From: Phytoseiulus persimilis
Lineage: Eukaryota > Arthropoda > Arachnida > Mesostigmata > Phytoseiidae
DNA: 64,000 bases
Direction of reading: 5' to 3'
Assembly (NCBI GenBank): GCA_037576195.1
Contig: CM075101.1
Span: 14,384,001-14,448,000 of the forward strand
In this document: positions 1-10,700 of the stretch, one piece after another
Position numbering within the stretch: position 1 is the stretch's first letter
Layout: each line of letters starts with the position of its first letter
Made by a program: the position numbers and the translations under genes
Notes under the pieces: model-generated
Database searches by the model: none
What the model was told of the DNA's origin: nothing
The model's input: only the letters and a program-made list of their open reading frames with translations

Positions 1-895
1 TTCTTGTGACCAGTAAATTCTTCTTGGCGCTTAGGATGCTCTTGGGCTGTCTCGGGGATGTTCGCGGCAGGTTTGGCGGCGTTCTTGGCGTCGCAGCCGA
101 AAAAGCGGTTGTCGAAGTGACATGCTCACTTTTAGACTCCTTCTGAGGCGTTGCTTGAGGTTTACACGGAACGGGAGGCGTGGAATCAAAAATACTTTTT
201 CGCTTCTTCTGTGCAGATTGAGAACCGTGAGCAGCTCCCGAGCGACCCGGGGTTCGTGTCTGCAAGAAAGATGGTTTATCATTCGGTGAACTGCCCATCA
301 TGACCTCACAGAGGGTCCAGGACTTTTTCCACGGATGCCAATTGTCTCGGGCCTCGACAGGTCATTCCACGGTGAATCGTTCGAGTGATATTTGACATTG
401 TGGTGAGTAATATCTTCTGAGTTAATTCACCTTGGCATCCTGAGTTGGCATATGATACATGATTTTGAATCGGCGGTTTCCCACAGACACGATGTCGCCG
501 TTCTCTAGCTTCTTGCGTTCTCCGGAAGTCAAGCGCTGACCGTCAATTGATGTCGCGTGATTGGCGTCGAGAACTTCAAGATGTAGAGTTTTGGTGGCGG
601 CTTCTGGCACGATTTGACATTGACGCCCAGAAACATCATCGACTTTGAGCTTGATTTCTACTGAATCGTCGCTGCAGCACAGGGAGAAAAATTAGTGACC
701 GTTTCCACACTCAGTTTCCGGTATAACGGTCCTCAAACCCCAGCCGGATACCGGACGAGAGGACATATATAATGGGACAGGGCTGTTTGCTATGGGGAGG
801 AATAATCACCTTCCGAAGACAACATTAGTCGTGATAGGATACTCAGATCCCAACTTGCCGTCGGATTTGATGACGTGCAGCGTCCCGAAGAGCAT
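1..895 (-). CDS. Ki-67-like FHA-domain protein, 5' part (runs off left edge)
   Basis: Three minus-strand exons splice in register: 895-810, 671-431 and 259 to beyond 1. The donors are AAG/GTGATT (at 809) and AAG/GTGAAT (at 430); the acceptors are CTGCAG (at 672) and TTGCAG (at 260). Exon lengths of 86 and 241 nt sum to 109 whole codons, so exon 3 starts in phase 0 without a stop. The start is ATG at 895 (MLFGTLHVIK...). Residues 1-107 form a forkhead-associated domain: the G-x-L-x-V-I-K opening strand, a V-F-G strand end, a G-R-Q-C-Q-I strand, A-T-S-I-D-G-Q (the N-G/D-G loop), then L-E-N-G-D-I-V-S-V-G. FHA domains bind phosphothreonine peptides. An FHA at the extreme N-terminus with the I-K-S-D-G and F-x-I-x-Y pattern is that of Ki-67, a mitotic chromosome-surface protein. 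Exon 3 is basic and rich in Ser, Thr and Pro (K-K-R-K-S-I-F, P-R-T-P-P), as expected of the disordered region after that FHA. Family-level assignment is inference; another nuclear FHA protein remains possible. [Confidence was not stated in the original answer; 0 is a placeholder required by the schema, not an estimate.]. Confidence 0.
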
Positions 896-2403
896 TGTTC
901 TGAAAGTATCTGAACATTTATCTAATATTGTCGTGTCGAACGAATACCTCGGCTCTCCCAAGTTTCTCCCCCAAAACCTTATCACTACCAAGCTATTCAC
1001 GCTAGCACCGAAACATGGGATTGCAATCAGCCGATACGAGTTGATCTCAACAGGCGGCTAGAAATAATGAATTCAAACGCGAATCGAATTGTTGTTTCTG
1101 GATTCGGGCAAACAGTAAGACTCTTGCTCTTGGAATTGTTCTTTAGTATTTTTCGAGAGAATGAAGTTTTTACGGACGATTGCTGACATCAACACCACCT
1201 TTGGGATCAGAACCTTCCCCGGGAACAACCAATAAACAAGAGAAAACATCTCACCTGGAAGAAGAAATCCGAAGATTGGAACTGTTTTCAGTTAGACATT
1301 CGCCGTTGTTGTTAACGGTTGGCGGGATTTCAAACTGTTGAAACTTTCGTGGAGAGGGTAGCTGTCGGACCCACGGAGAAGTATGATTTCTTTGATTCTC
1401 TGTGTCGGCGAGAGTCAAATGAGAATTTTCCTGAATAACCCAAACCAGCAGAGTCATCACGGGCATAAAAATTGAGTGAGTCAATTGCCATTGCTTGCAA
1501 ACTCAGTACGAAGCTGTTCTAGTTGCAAGCGTGTTACCGGTGACGCGGCACAACATTTGAATCCAAGGCGCCACCGTCCATTTCTGTTAAGGCTGAGAAG
1601 GGGCTCATTGAGAACCCGATTTCTCCAGCGACTCCCTGGGCCAGAGAAGATATCCATCACGCGAATCCCATCGATAACATTTGCCGAGAGGAAAACTCCC
1701 GGTGGAACATTAAAACAAACCACCGACAATCTATCGCCGCCAATCGAATACAGACGACAAAGAAGCTGCAGACGGCATGCTCGCTGTTTATCGGAGCGAA
1801 AACAAACCTCTGGATGAACACCGCTCCACGAAGACCACCCGGGACCGAGAAGTTGGTGAAAACGTTTGACATCAACAATAGGATGGAGTGATACTCACGT
1901 GCGCTCGTTAAATATCGTGATGGAGTTCTGGACTGAAACGGTAGTACTCGGAGGAAGGTCCCGCGCGCTCTCATCCTGACTTGACAGTCAGGCTGTCAAA
2001 GTTTATTTTCAATTCCTCCGTTTGAAACCCACTGTCTGCCTTCGATGCACCAAAGTTTTTTCGGAAGTCGCATTGCTTCGTTGCCGTTACTCTTCCGATG
2101 CCTTCGCGCGGTTGAGGGTCCATTCAGCTGAATCACTCTGCCTGACCGGAGTTTTCTTCTTTGGTTCCGTGCTCAATGCCGAAATCGGTGCCGTTCCGTC
2201 TCAACACTTGTGAATATTCAGTCTCGCCGGCATTCCGCTCAGAGGACAGAAATCTATTTCTGATAAATGTCTGTGTCGATGCTGTCGAGTGCTCGCGCTT
2301 AGAACAATCGAAGGACTCTGTACACCAGATCCAGGCAAAAATTTGATCTCCGGTACGGAGAAGTATCACAGCTAGGAGTCCACCTGTAAAATCAAGTCAA
2401 AAT
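896..2403. other. Intergenic interval between divergent genes; no gene recognised
   Basis: This lies between the start of the minus-strand FHA gene and the plus-strand membrane-protein gene, so it should contain both promoters. No known family is recognisable. Several minus-strand reading frames between 1974 and 1251 end near consensus splice sites: GCAC/GTGAGT at about 1892, CGGTAACA at about 1533, CCAG/GTGAGA at about 1253. One combination (ATG at 1974, donor near 1892, acceptor near 1646) would give an Arg-rich N-terminus like a mitochondrial presequence. None of these models is strong enough to call a gene. Confidence 0.4.
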
Positions 2404-3712
2404 ATGCTACACCTGCCGAAAAGTAGCCGTTACTCAACTCCTCGCAGTGCGCCTCGGTTACCGCCCGTCGCAATCGCAGGGTTCGCGATTTGCGCTTGCA
2501 TCGGGATTGTTATCTATTGGCATCTCGCCAGTGAGTACCACGCACTGGAAGAACGTTATCGGGAACTTCAGGTGAGCGAATCTCTCGTTTCTATCTCGGT
2601 AGAAAAATGTTAATCAGCCCAGTTCGAAGAGCTCTGAAGAATTTCGCGATCTCGAAACGATCAGAGGCATGTCTCCCCTGCGGAGTGATCTGCCGTCTCC
2701 ATTTGTCAGAGGTTCGCAATCCAATCGATTTTTCACCCTTCGGGATTCACCAGATTGCATTAACTCCTACCATCCGAGAGATATTCGTTCGAATCGCGGC
2801 TGGGTTGCCGGCAGCTGGCACAGAAGACGTTTCAAGGTTCACCGGGTCGTTTCAGAGCTCAGAATTTTCCGTGGGCTATCGATGTTGTCCCGAGTTGGCC
2901 CCATCCGGCTATCTACTCCAAAGTCCTGTGGCAAGGCAGAGCTGTAGCAGCACTGTGGGCTGCCAGGAAGTAAAATGGTGGTCTAGGTTCAGCTCTATGG
3001 CCTGTCGATGAACGTACACGAGGTCGCGGTGAAATCATAGGTTGTCAGCGTGTATGTATAGAGTCCGGACCACCTACAGATGGTGTAGTTGGTAGTGTAT
3101 ATATAGGCGGCTCCCGACGCCGTGCCGCTTTATCGGACTGAAGCAACGCATTCGACTTATATTCGAACTGCTCCGGTCCTCTTCATCGGAGAAATGACTA
3201 AAACCCTTGAGGTATCGTTCAGCATCGTAGTTCTATATCTCTTTCGCTCGAGGATACGAGGTTTTGTTCACACTATGAATTTTTCTCTGCAAACGTAATG
3301 TCACAGTCGCAGGCAAAGACCTTCACTTGCGCTCGCTTAGATTTGTTCGATTAGTCCTCACAGAGGGCGCCACAAGTGCTGTGCGACGTAGCAAGCGCCG
3401 ATTCGGGAGAAATTTTGCATCGTCAGAATCGGAGGACTACGTTTCGCTTAGGAACATCTCGGCGATTTGACTTGTAACCGGAGCGTTTTTCTCCCTCAGG
3501 ATAAGTTCCACCTGTTCGTCGATAAGAAGGAAACCCTACAACGACAGTATAAAGAGCTTCAAGCTGTATCACATGAGGCCTCGAAGAAACTGGAGTCTTC
3601 TTTGGAGAAGTATAACACCTGCGAAAAAGAGAAAGTCGTCCTAGAAGAAACGTTGAGATCGAAGCAGCAAGAACTGGATACATGCACAGCGCAGAATAAA
3701 AAGAGTCGTTAG
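2404..3712 (+). CDS. Type II coiled-coil membrane protein, GOLM1/CASC4-like
   Basis: Two exons, 2404-2571 and 3500-3712, encode 126 residues. Exon 1 (168 nt, 56 codons) ends CTTCAG at donor GTGAGC; exon 2 follows the acceptor TTTTTCTCCCTCAG. Both junctions are phase 0, and the join is seamless: ...R-E-L-Q then D-K-F-H-L-F. The N-terminus is short and basic with no signal peptide. Residues about 20-41 (P-P-V-A-I-A-G-F-A-I-C-A...) form one hydrophobic signal-anchor, predicting a cytosolic N-terminus and a lumenal C-terminus. The remainder is a charged heptad-type coiled coil (L-Q-R-Q-Y-K-E-L-Q, L-E-E-T-L-R-S-K-Q-Q-E-L) with two C-x-E/T-x pairs. This architecture matches the start of Golgi membrane protein 1 / CASC4 (and loosely GOLIM4), which are retained in the cis-Golgi. 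The protein is much shorter than the vertebrate proteins, so either further exons are missed or it is a reduced member. A possible extra exon after an acceptor near 2618 was considered but no convincing donor follows it. Confidence 0.6.
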
Positions 3713-6700
3713 AGTTGATATCTTACTAATTCCTAGCGCCGTTCTCATTCTGATACGCTTCTTATGCACCGAAACTCGTCTTCTTCACGTTGCCCGAACC
3801 TACTTCTCTCCAGTTCGCAAGGATAATGGGTGTAGGAGTGAAACGACTCCTCAGGCGTTCGCCTACAACCTCGATGTGGAATCGATCGTATTAGAGCCAG
3901 AATCAGAACAACTTCCGGGTCGGGCTCTGGGAGAATCGAGCCATATACTGATCTGCTCGTGGAAGATCGACAGCGTTTCCGCTCAGTGTTCAACGAGTAC
4001 ACTTCGGTCGGAACTCTCGGTAGCGATTGCGGAGTTGAACAATCAAGACGAATGTTGTCCCCTACTCGTATACGAAGATGAGTCGCTCAGGATTTCCGCG
4101 ACATTTTCATTGTGCTACATCGATTTCCGAAATGCCTCTTGAGTGTGACACTTTCGCGCTGGAGCGATCGAAAGGCCTTAGCTCAACGACGAAGAACATG
4201 CGGCTCCTGCGGATGAGAGAGACTGCGACGCCTCAAACGACAGCCTTGGCGGAGGAGGAGCGTCCACTGCAGGTCTAGAGAAGCTAAGGAGCTCTATGGC
4301 TTCATCAGGTCAGGAATCGTCCGGTCATGCTCGCGGCAGACGCTGTCCGAACCGCATATACGGATCCTGTCGTCATCTGTACTACCGATGGCTCTGGATT
4401 CATGTCATGCGACCGATAGCTGATGGCGCAGATGGAACACTCTGCATCTCACCGATGTGTCTCCACATTCAGGCCAACTTCACTCCTATTCGGACAAATC
4501 CCATGCTATGGATCTGAACCCACTTCCGGCATGAGTAAGACGATCACTGGGCCAAATCAGCCGAGCGCATCGACCAGGAAACATTGATACCACAGAGCCT
4601 GCACGGATGATAGTGAGGTCCGTGCGTCATGGTGCTCCGGCTCCTGCGTTTGTGAACAGCTCTTAGGTCGGCTCAGAGTCCGTGTTTCCAGATCGTTCGC
4701 GTCCCAGTTACGCGGAGAGTTTCGACGGCCTTTCCTCTCCAAGCGATTCCCTGACCCACAGTTTTGAAGGAAACGATCTTTAATGTTTCCTACTGAATCC
4801 CTCGAGTTTCTACTCCAGGCCATCATCCAGGGCCATCCAGGGCGATCCTTGTAGCGATCGATTGTTCCTTACAAATGGAAATGCCGCAAGTAGAGCTCCG
4901 CTGACGCCCTAATGGTCGGATCTTCGCTCTTTCGTAGATAGCCCTAAAAGAGGACCACGCCGCCGTCAGAATATCAACGAGGATTGTTTGTGCTTGGCTG
5001 TCCAACCATGTCAGCTTGAACGAAATTTTCACGCCAAACAGCTCATGAGGCTCAGGAGAAAAATGAATTGAATAATTTGGAATGCTCCAGTCCGGGTGGG
5101 TGGTCTTCTCGGGGAACGAATTTATTATGTCGCGTTTATCACTGCCAACAACGATCGATCTTTTCCGAACGATTGCGAGGGATTCTTCATGTCACGCTCA
5201 TTGTCAGTCATTTGACGATGGTTTGAGCTCGCGGAGCTGGATTCGTAGGTTAGCCAAACCGATTGGAGCAAATACTTTGGAGTCCGAGTTGCCTCGTAGA
5301 CGAATAATCCTGATGAACAATCCGGGAAACCGCGATAGAAGCGGTGTCGAATCCATCTCCAGTCAGCATCCTTTTCGGGACTTCATACATCGACAGCTAT
5401 CTCCCTCTGATCTCATCGAAAATCGGAGCCGTCCGCTATCTGGACCTCCGTACGGTCATCGATAATGGTCTTTGCGTTTCTGAAAAAAAGTAACAGCCCA
5501 GACACAGCGTGAACTGCACAGGCTCGACTTGGAACACTTCATGATCAAACGAAAATGGAACTAAATTCGATCTCGTTGTTTCAATGACATTTGAACAAAA
5601 GGCAACTCACCGGGAAAGATCAGTCGTCGCTGCATTGGCCACATGCAATTACCTCAGATACAAAATCTGGGACCATCTGCGTCCAGCGGTGAAGGAGAAG
5701 TTAATTTCGGACTTCACAGCTTGGTTCGTTCGTTTGCTCGTCTGTCCATCGTTCCGCAGTTGCCGTATCCGTTTGTATTTCATGTCTATGAACCAATATT
5801 TGCTCGACACAAGCTGTGGGCAATCTTTCGCGCGGCAGGGGACCGTCTTCTCCGTACACGTCAGCTTGCCTGGGGTGGTCTCTTAACCTCTCCTTCTTAC
5901 TCTGACAGCTTTCCCCGCGGCTGATGATCGTCGCCGTTGTCGATCGGATCGGAGACGCGGGGCACTTTTCGCGATTGAAGCTCTTTTGCATTTTCGCGCC
6001 TTGTGCATCACATCGAACGCCAGCGCTGCTAACATTATTGACAATTCTTAAAGCACGCCTTCTCCACTCCCGGAACGCGCCGACTCATCGATGTTCTTCT
6101 TTCTTCCAGCTCAAATTCTGGGTGGATTTTCTCGGCGGAAAGCATTCCCCTCGTCGGACGCCTTCTGAATCCCCGCGGAAGTTCCACCTGATGTCAATAA
6201 GGGGTTTAGTCACATCATATTCAACGAATTCAGAACGACACCGATTGTATCGTCCACTCGGAGAACGGGTTTTCTTAGCACGCGTTCGTCGCTCGGGAAC
6301 GGCCTGGGTTCTGCGGGAATTCCCAAGATCAAATCAGGATAGAGGTGGTGCGCTCGATGACGAGAATAAACCTTGCTGCGATGAACTGAAACCTCGCTCA
6401 ACGGATACTAATTAGAAAAATTGATCTGGTATCTCTTCATCGCTACCAAATCAGAGAGCTCGATCGGCCCAACTGGGACGCACCCTGAAATTCAGAGGCC
6501 AAAAGCACCATAACTCCCTGTACGGAATCAATTATCGACTGGTCGGAGAGGAAAGTGTCGAAACTTAATTTGGCACCTTCCACAGCTTCGCACTATGTTG
6601 GCCCAATATCCGACCAACTTCTCCGCATGAGTATTCGTGATGTGGCGAGCAGCACTTTGCGGAACATAGCGGAATCGGAACATCGTTCCGAGTTTTCCTC

Positions 6701-6977
6701 GAATTGATTTTGGGCTGCTGAATAAAGAGCACCAGCATTTCGTTGATCCATTTTTCGGACAAAAAGTCCCGAGCTCCAACGAAGTCGGATTGGTCGAGTC
6801 ATCAGATAAACGAATCGTTTCCGTGAGGCGACGACTCGACTGGGAGGCGGAATGAAAACGGGAAACCAAGTCGCCGCATGCATTATCTCCCTCACAAGGA
6901 GAGCGTTTTTGTTTCGGTTGCTTCCGAAGGCTGTATGCACAACCATGGAAAGGGCTGCACCCGAGTAGTTTCGAACA
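3713..6977. other. No gene recognised; fragmentary open frames
   Basis: Several plus-strand frames are open for 60-160 codons (3738-4142, 5082-5465, 5584-5886, 5924-6415), and overlapping minus-strand frames occur at 6528-6946. They shift frame repeatedly, lack consistent splice junctions, and resemble no family I know. They could be remnants of a decayed gene, unrecognised rapidly evolving exons, or chance. The 3' UTR of the upstream membrane-protein gene must also start here; no AATAAA signal was found shortly after its stop. Confidence 0.35.
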
Positions 6978-7754
6978 TTAAGTGCTGATAATTATGTTGA
7001 TTAACATATCTTCAATCAAAATCGCGTATCGGCTAGCATGCAAGCCATCCGAAGCGAAAAACGAATCATGGAAGGAGGACGTGAGCAAATGTTTATTGCG
7101 TTGGTCTTCAATCATCGAAATTTCATGAGTTGTCCCGAAACAAGTGCTCCGACTGGGAGTGGCTTCACGTGAATATCTGAGGCCTGTTCTGTGAAACCCT
7201 TCTGGGGAGTCCGTAATTTTTTCAGCGCGAACGTCGCCCATCACAAATCGACTTCCAGCAGGAACAGCAATTAGCATTACAATTCCAATTGCAGCAACTA
7301 TGGCGACAGTTAGAGTCTGTGCTGGTTTTACAACATAATGAGTCAAAGATGTTGGAACCGTTCAAGATGATTCTGGTGGTGCGGCGTGAGATGAGAGTAC
7401 GATATGACTTCGAAGTGAGCTGATACACCGCCAATCTATGGTTTCCAACCGCTGATATTTGCTCCTCACTCGAAGCGTCATGGAATGTGAATTCTTTACA
7501 GTCTCATTCATCGTACCGCTCTGCTTGTGGACCAGATTTTGGTGACTGAAGTACTCGTCAGTACACAGAAGGGAGTACTTTGCGTCTTCTATCGAGTCAA
7601 CTCTGGCGGGAAAAGATCCGGGGTTTGTTGTCGGGAGTCGTGGTCGCTTCACCCACGGTCGTACGCCGTATTCATCGGACGAAGTGTTCGTCAAATGATT
7701 GCCCGACGAGCCGTCAGAATGCACCCCTGCGTCAGAGAACAGGGAAGCCGGCAT
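6978..7754 (-). CDS. Possible two-exon single-pass membrane protein, unrecognised
   Basis: Tentative model: exon 1 from ATG at 7754 to 7470 (95 codons), then a 153-nt intron with donor CGA/GTGAGG and acceptor ACCAGCACAG, then exon 2 from 7316 to the TAA at 6978 (112 codons plus stop). Both junctions are phase 0, and the intron removes the one in-frame TGA that separates two long frames of the same phase. The product would be 207 residues: a polar N-terminal half (S-D-G-S-S-G-N, R-P-W-V-K-R-P-R), one hydrophobic segment at about 96-116 (T-L-T-V-A-I-V-A-A-I-G-I-V...), then a polar tail. That is the layout of a type II membrane protein. I recognise no domain. Open frames of this length are not rare in this sequence, so this may be chance. 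Confidence 0.25.
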
Positions 7755-10700
7755 GCGTTGTTAATTTGCCCTTCCGCAACAGAAGCCGTCACTCGCTCAG
7801 CGCGCAAACGAATACATAGAGTTATCTTGTTGAACCTCAGAGCCGGAGCTGAAATCACGTGATCATGTCGTCTTATCATGTTGTCTGCTCGGCTCCAGAG
7901 TGACGGATGCGCTAGGTTCTGATGGAGACCCGCAGAATGATATCCTGCACTTTTCCTCTTGAAATCCCACGAAATTTCTGCTTCAAAAAAACGCTGGTGG
8001 AGGAGCTCCACCTGACAAGGATGTGGACTTTTGATTCAGTGTGTTCCCTCCAGATGATCACATGGTCTTCGAGCCTGGGAAAAGCGCTGATGTAAACCGA
8101 GCTTCCATCCTAGAAGTTCGAAAATGAGCCTTGTGATTGTTCGATCATACTGCAGGCTGAGTGAAGAAACGACGGCGAAGTTTGACGAAGTCGCGTTCCG
8201 GGCTTCCAGATCGGGTCGTGGGTTTCTCGGCTGCTCACGGTCGGCAGCTCGACGAGTTTTCGTGGGATTCCCAGGAGAGTCTCGGATATCAGCCGGACGG
8301 AACTTTCCGATCGTATTCAGAGTCTATCGCCGAATGAGGCAACATGGTGGAATCAGTATCCATTTTCGTGCATCCGATTCGCCAGGCTGTTGATCAGGAT
8401 TTCGCTGACATCACGTTGTTTTTCAAAACTATCTTGATCTGGGACGGTGATCGATCCGATTCGCGGTAGAAGTGGTACAATGAACAAGTGTGCTCGAATC
8501 GTTAAAAACGAGCACCCCCAACTCGAAACGAGATGGCGTCAGCGCTGTTGCTGCTTGCCGTATTCGGTCTCTGCCGATGGGACATTGTTCGTGAGCTCTT
8601 AAGTGTTTATCTGCCTGTCCTCACGTTTGTTCGTCCGCGCGTCACCGGCAACAGGTGTGAACTGCGACAGATTTCGCTGGAGTAGCAGGGAGAACAAAGC
8701 TTTTTTTGCTGCATGCTGCCTTACCCCGTCTGAGCCAAAGCTGTGGGAATTTGATTTGCACTTAACAAACATAGACACAGAAGCAGAGCAGGAGAGCAGC
8801 ACGAGCGGCGGCTCCGACAACAGCGACGACGGATCAGCGCCAGCACCGCCTGACTCAAAACTGTTCCTCCGATGCAGGTCTTCGTTTTTTCCCCCAGATT
8901 TTCTCTCTCTTCCCATCGCGCTCGTTTGCTCTGTAATTTTCTCCGTGCGTATGTATTTGTGCAAACAGACGAAGCTTTTTCATCAAATTTCTCCGAAAAC
9001 CCCACAGCTATCCGTCAGGAAGCGTTAACTAGCCGTCAACACTTAGCGGTGCCAATCCGTCACTTCACTTCGTTTCAGCTCGAACGGCGATGACGTCAAC
9101 GGCGACTTCTCGTTGGTTTCGAGCAACGAACGATCGAAAGAGAGCAAAGCAATCCAGGGAAGAAACGAGCAGGCCTGAACAAGCAAGGCTAGCTGGCGAG
9201 AAAAAACAGAGGGAGGGAGGCGGGCCTCTCAGCCACCGAAGTCAATTTCAAATATTTGTATACAAATTTCTCTTCGTGTTACAAGAGATGTGATTTTGGA
9301 AAACCTCGCCTTTCGCTGCTGCTGCTCGTCATCTATCATCAATCTAAAATTGTTGTACTGTGGCCAATGCAGTAGATGGCGACGGCGCTCTCAGAGTGAT
9401 TCCCCAAATTTGAACCGAGTCCCCGTTCGCTGTTGAAACTCGACAAGTGGCGGAGGAACAAGCGACCTAATGTTTGGTGACAGATTTGTCGTACCCTGAG
9501 AAACGACAAATCTCTGAACAGCATCAGAACTCGGTTCGAACTCAGGATCTGGTGATGAATCAGAAACTAGCTCGGCGAATTTCAAGAAGCAATTTGAAAA
9601 CCTGAAGGCGCCGAGACCACCGATCACTATGGAGCTTAGTGATTCTCCCGTTCTTCTAATGACTGGAGCGGAGTGGGTCACCTGTGTCCAACGTCAGAGA
9701 GTGGTCCCGCGAATTTGCAGGCTTATTCGGAATACATCGGATGTGATAAATGTGATCTCCCTTGACGCAGCCGAAAATGGATACAAATAAGCAGTGGTGT
9801 CCATGTCGCCGACCCCTCCCGCACAACAGATCCTGAACATTCTGAGGATGATACATTCTATTCCATTACAACCAATGCTGAGTCTTTGCGAGCCAGGAAA
9901 TCAGGGCGAGCTCACTGCGAAGGTTATCTCCTGGTGGTCTGCGCGCGTCCGCTCTCGCGGGAACCAACGAGTCGACCAACAGGAACTCTGTCCCCTTTCC
10001 TGTGAGTGTATTGAACAACAGGCGTACACTTCGCAGGGATCAAGGGAGAACTGACAAATGTTGTCAAATTATGGGAGTTATGCGTTGATCGGTGACGGTC
10101 GGCGAATGACGGGGTATCAAGGGCTATCGGGCACAGCGAGGTATCAGGTGTCAGTTTTAACGAGACGAGGAGTTTTGAATCCTTTTCGACTGACAGACCT
10201 AACTGTCGAACGATGAGAGCACTCATCACATCTCGTGATTGGTTCTCGAGTTCACCCGACGAGTGTATCGATGATTCACCGGGAAACTCGGTTTCTCGTC
10301 GCATGCATCAGGACGTGTTCACTGGAGAGAGCTGTGTTGATGTTTTGAATGTACCGGGAAAACTAACCTTTCCCAAGAGTTCTCTGTTCGTTCTGTTATT
10401 GCCGGCAGAAATGCTCATACATCAGCTTTGTAGATCCTGGAAGATTTCCTTTGTAGCTCCAGGCAAGGCATCACCAATGTATGGTCTCTTATTCGTGAAA
10501 AGTCCCAGACTCAACGTTGACGGAGAATCGAACTTTTTTGAGCATCAGGATTCCAAAATCCAAAAACAAGCTCCAGAAACAATCAAGATCAGCCAGGAGA
10601 GCAACGCCAGCCGGGACTGTCGACTTGGGCGAAGGTCTTTTTAGTGGCTGCTGCTCGCTTGTCGTTGTTGGCAAGACAATAAATTCAGCAATTTATCAAG

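Noticed and set aside
6528-6946. Possible neprilysin-like C-terminus on the minus strand
   Set aside because: Only a vague Ser-Pro-His and Trp pattern; none of the catalytic motifs of that peptidase family occurs nearby.
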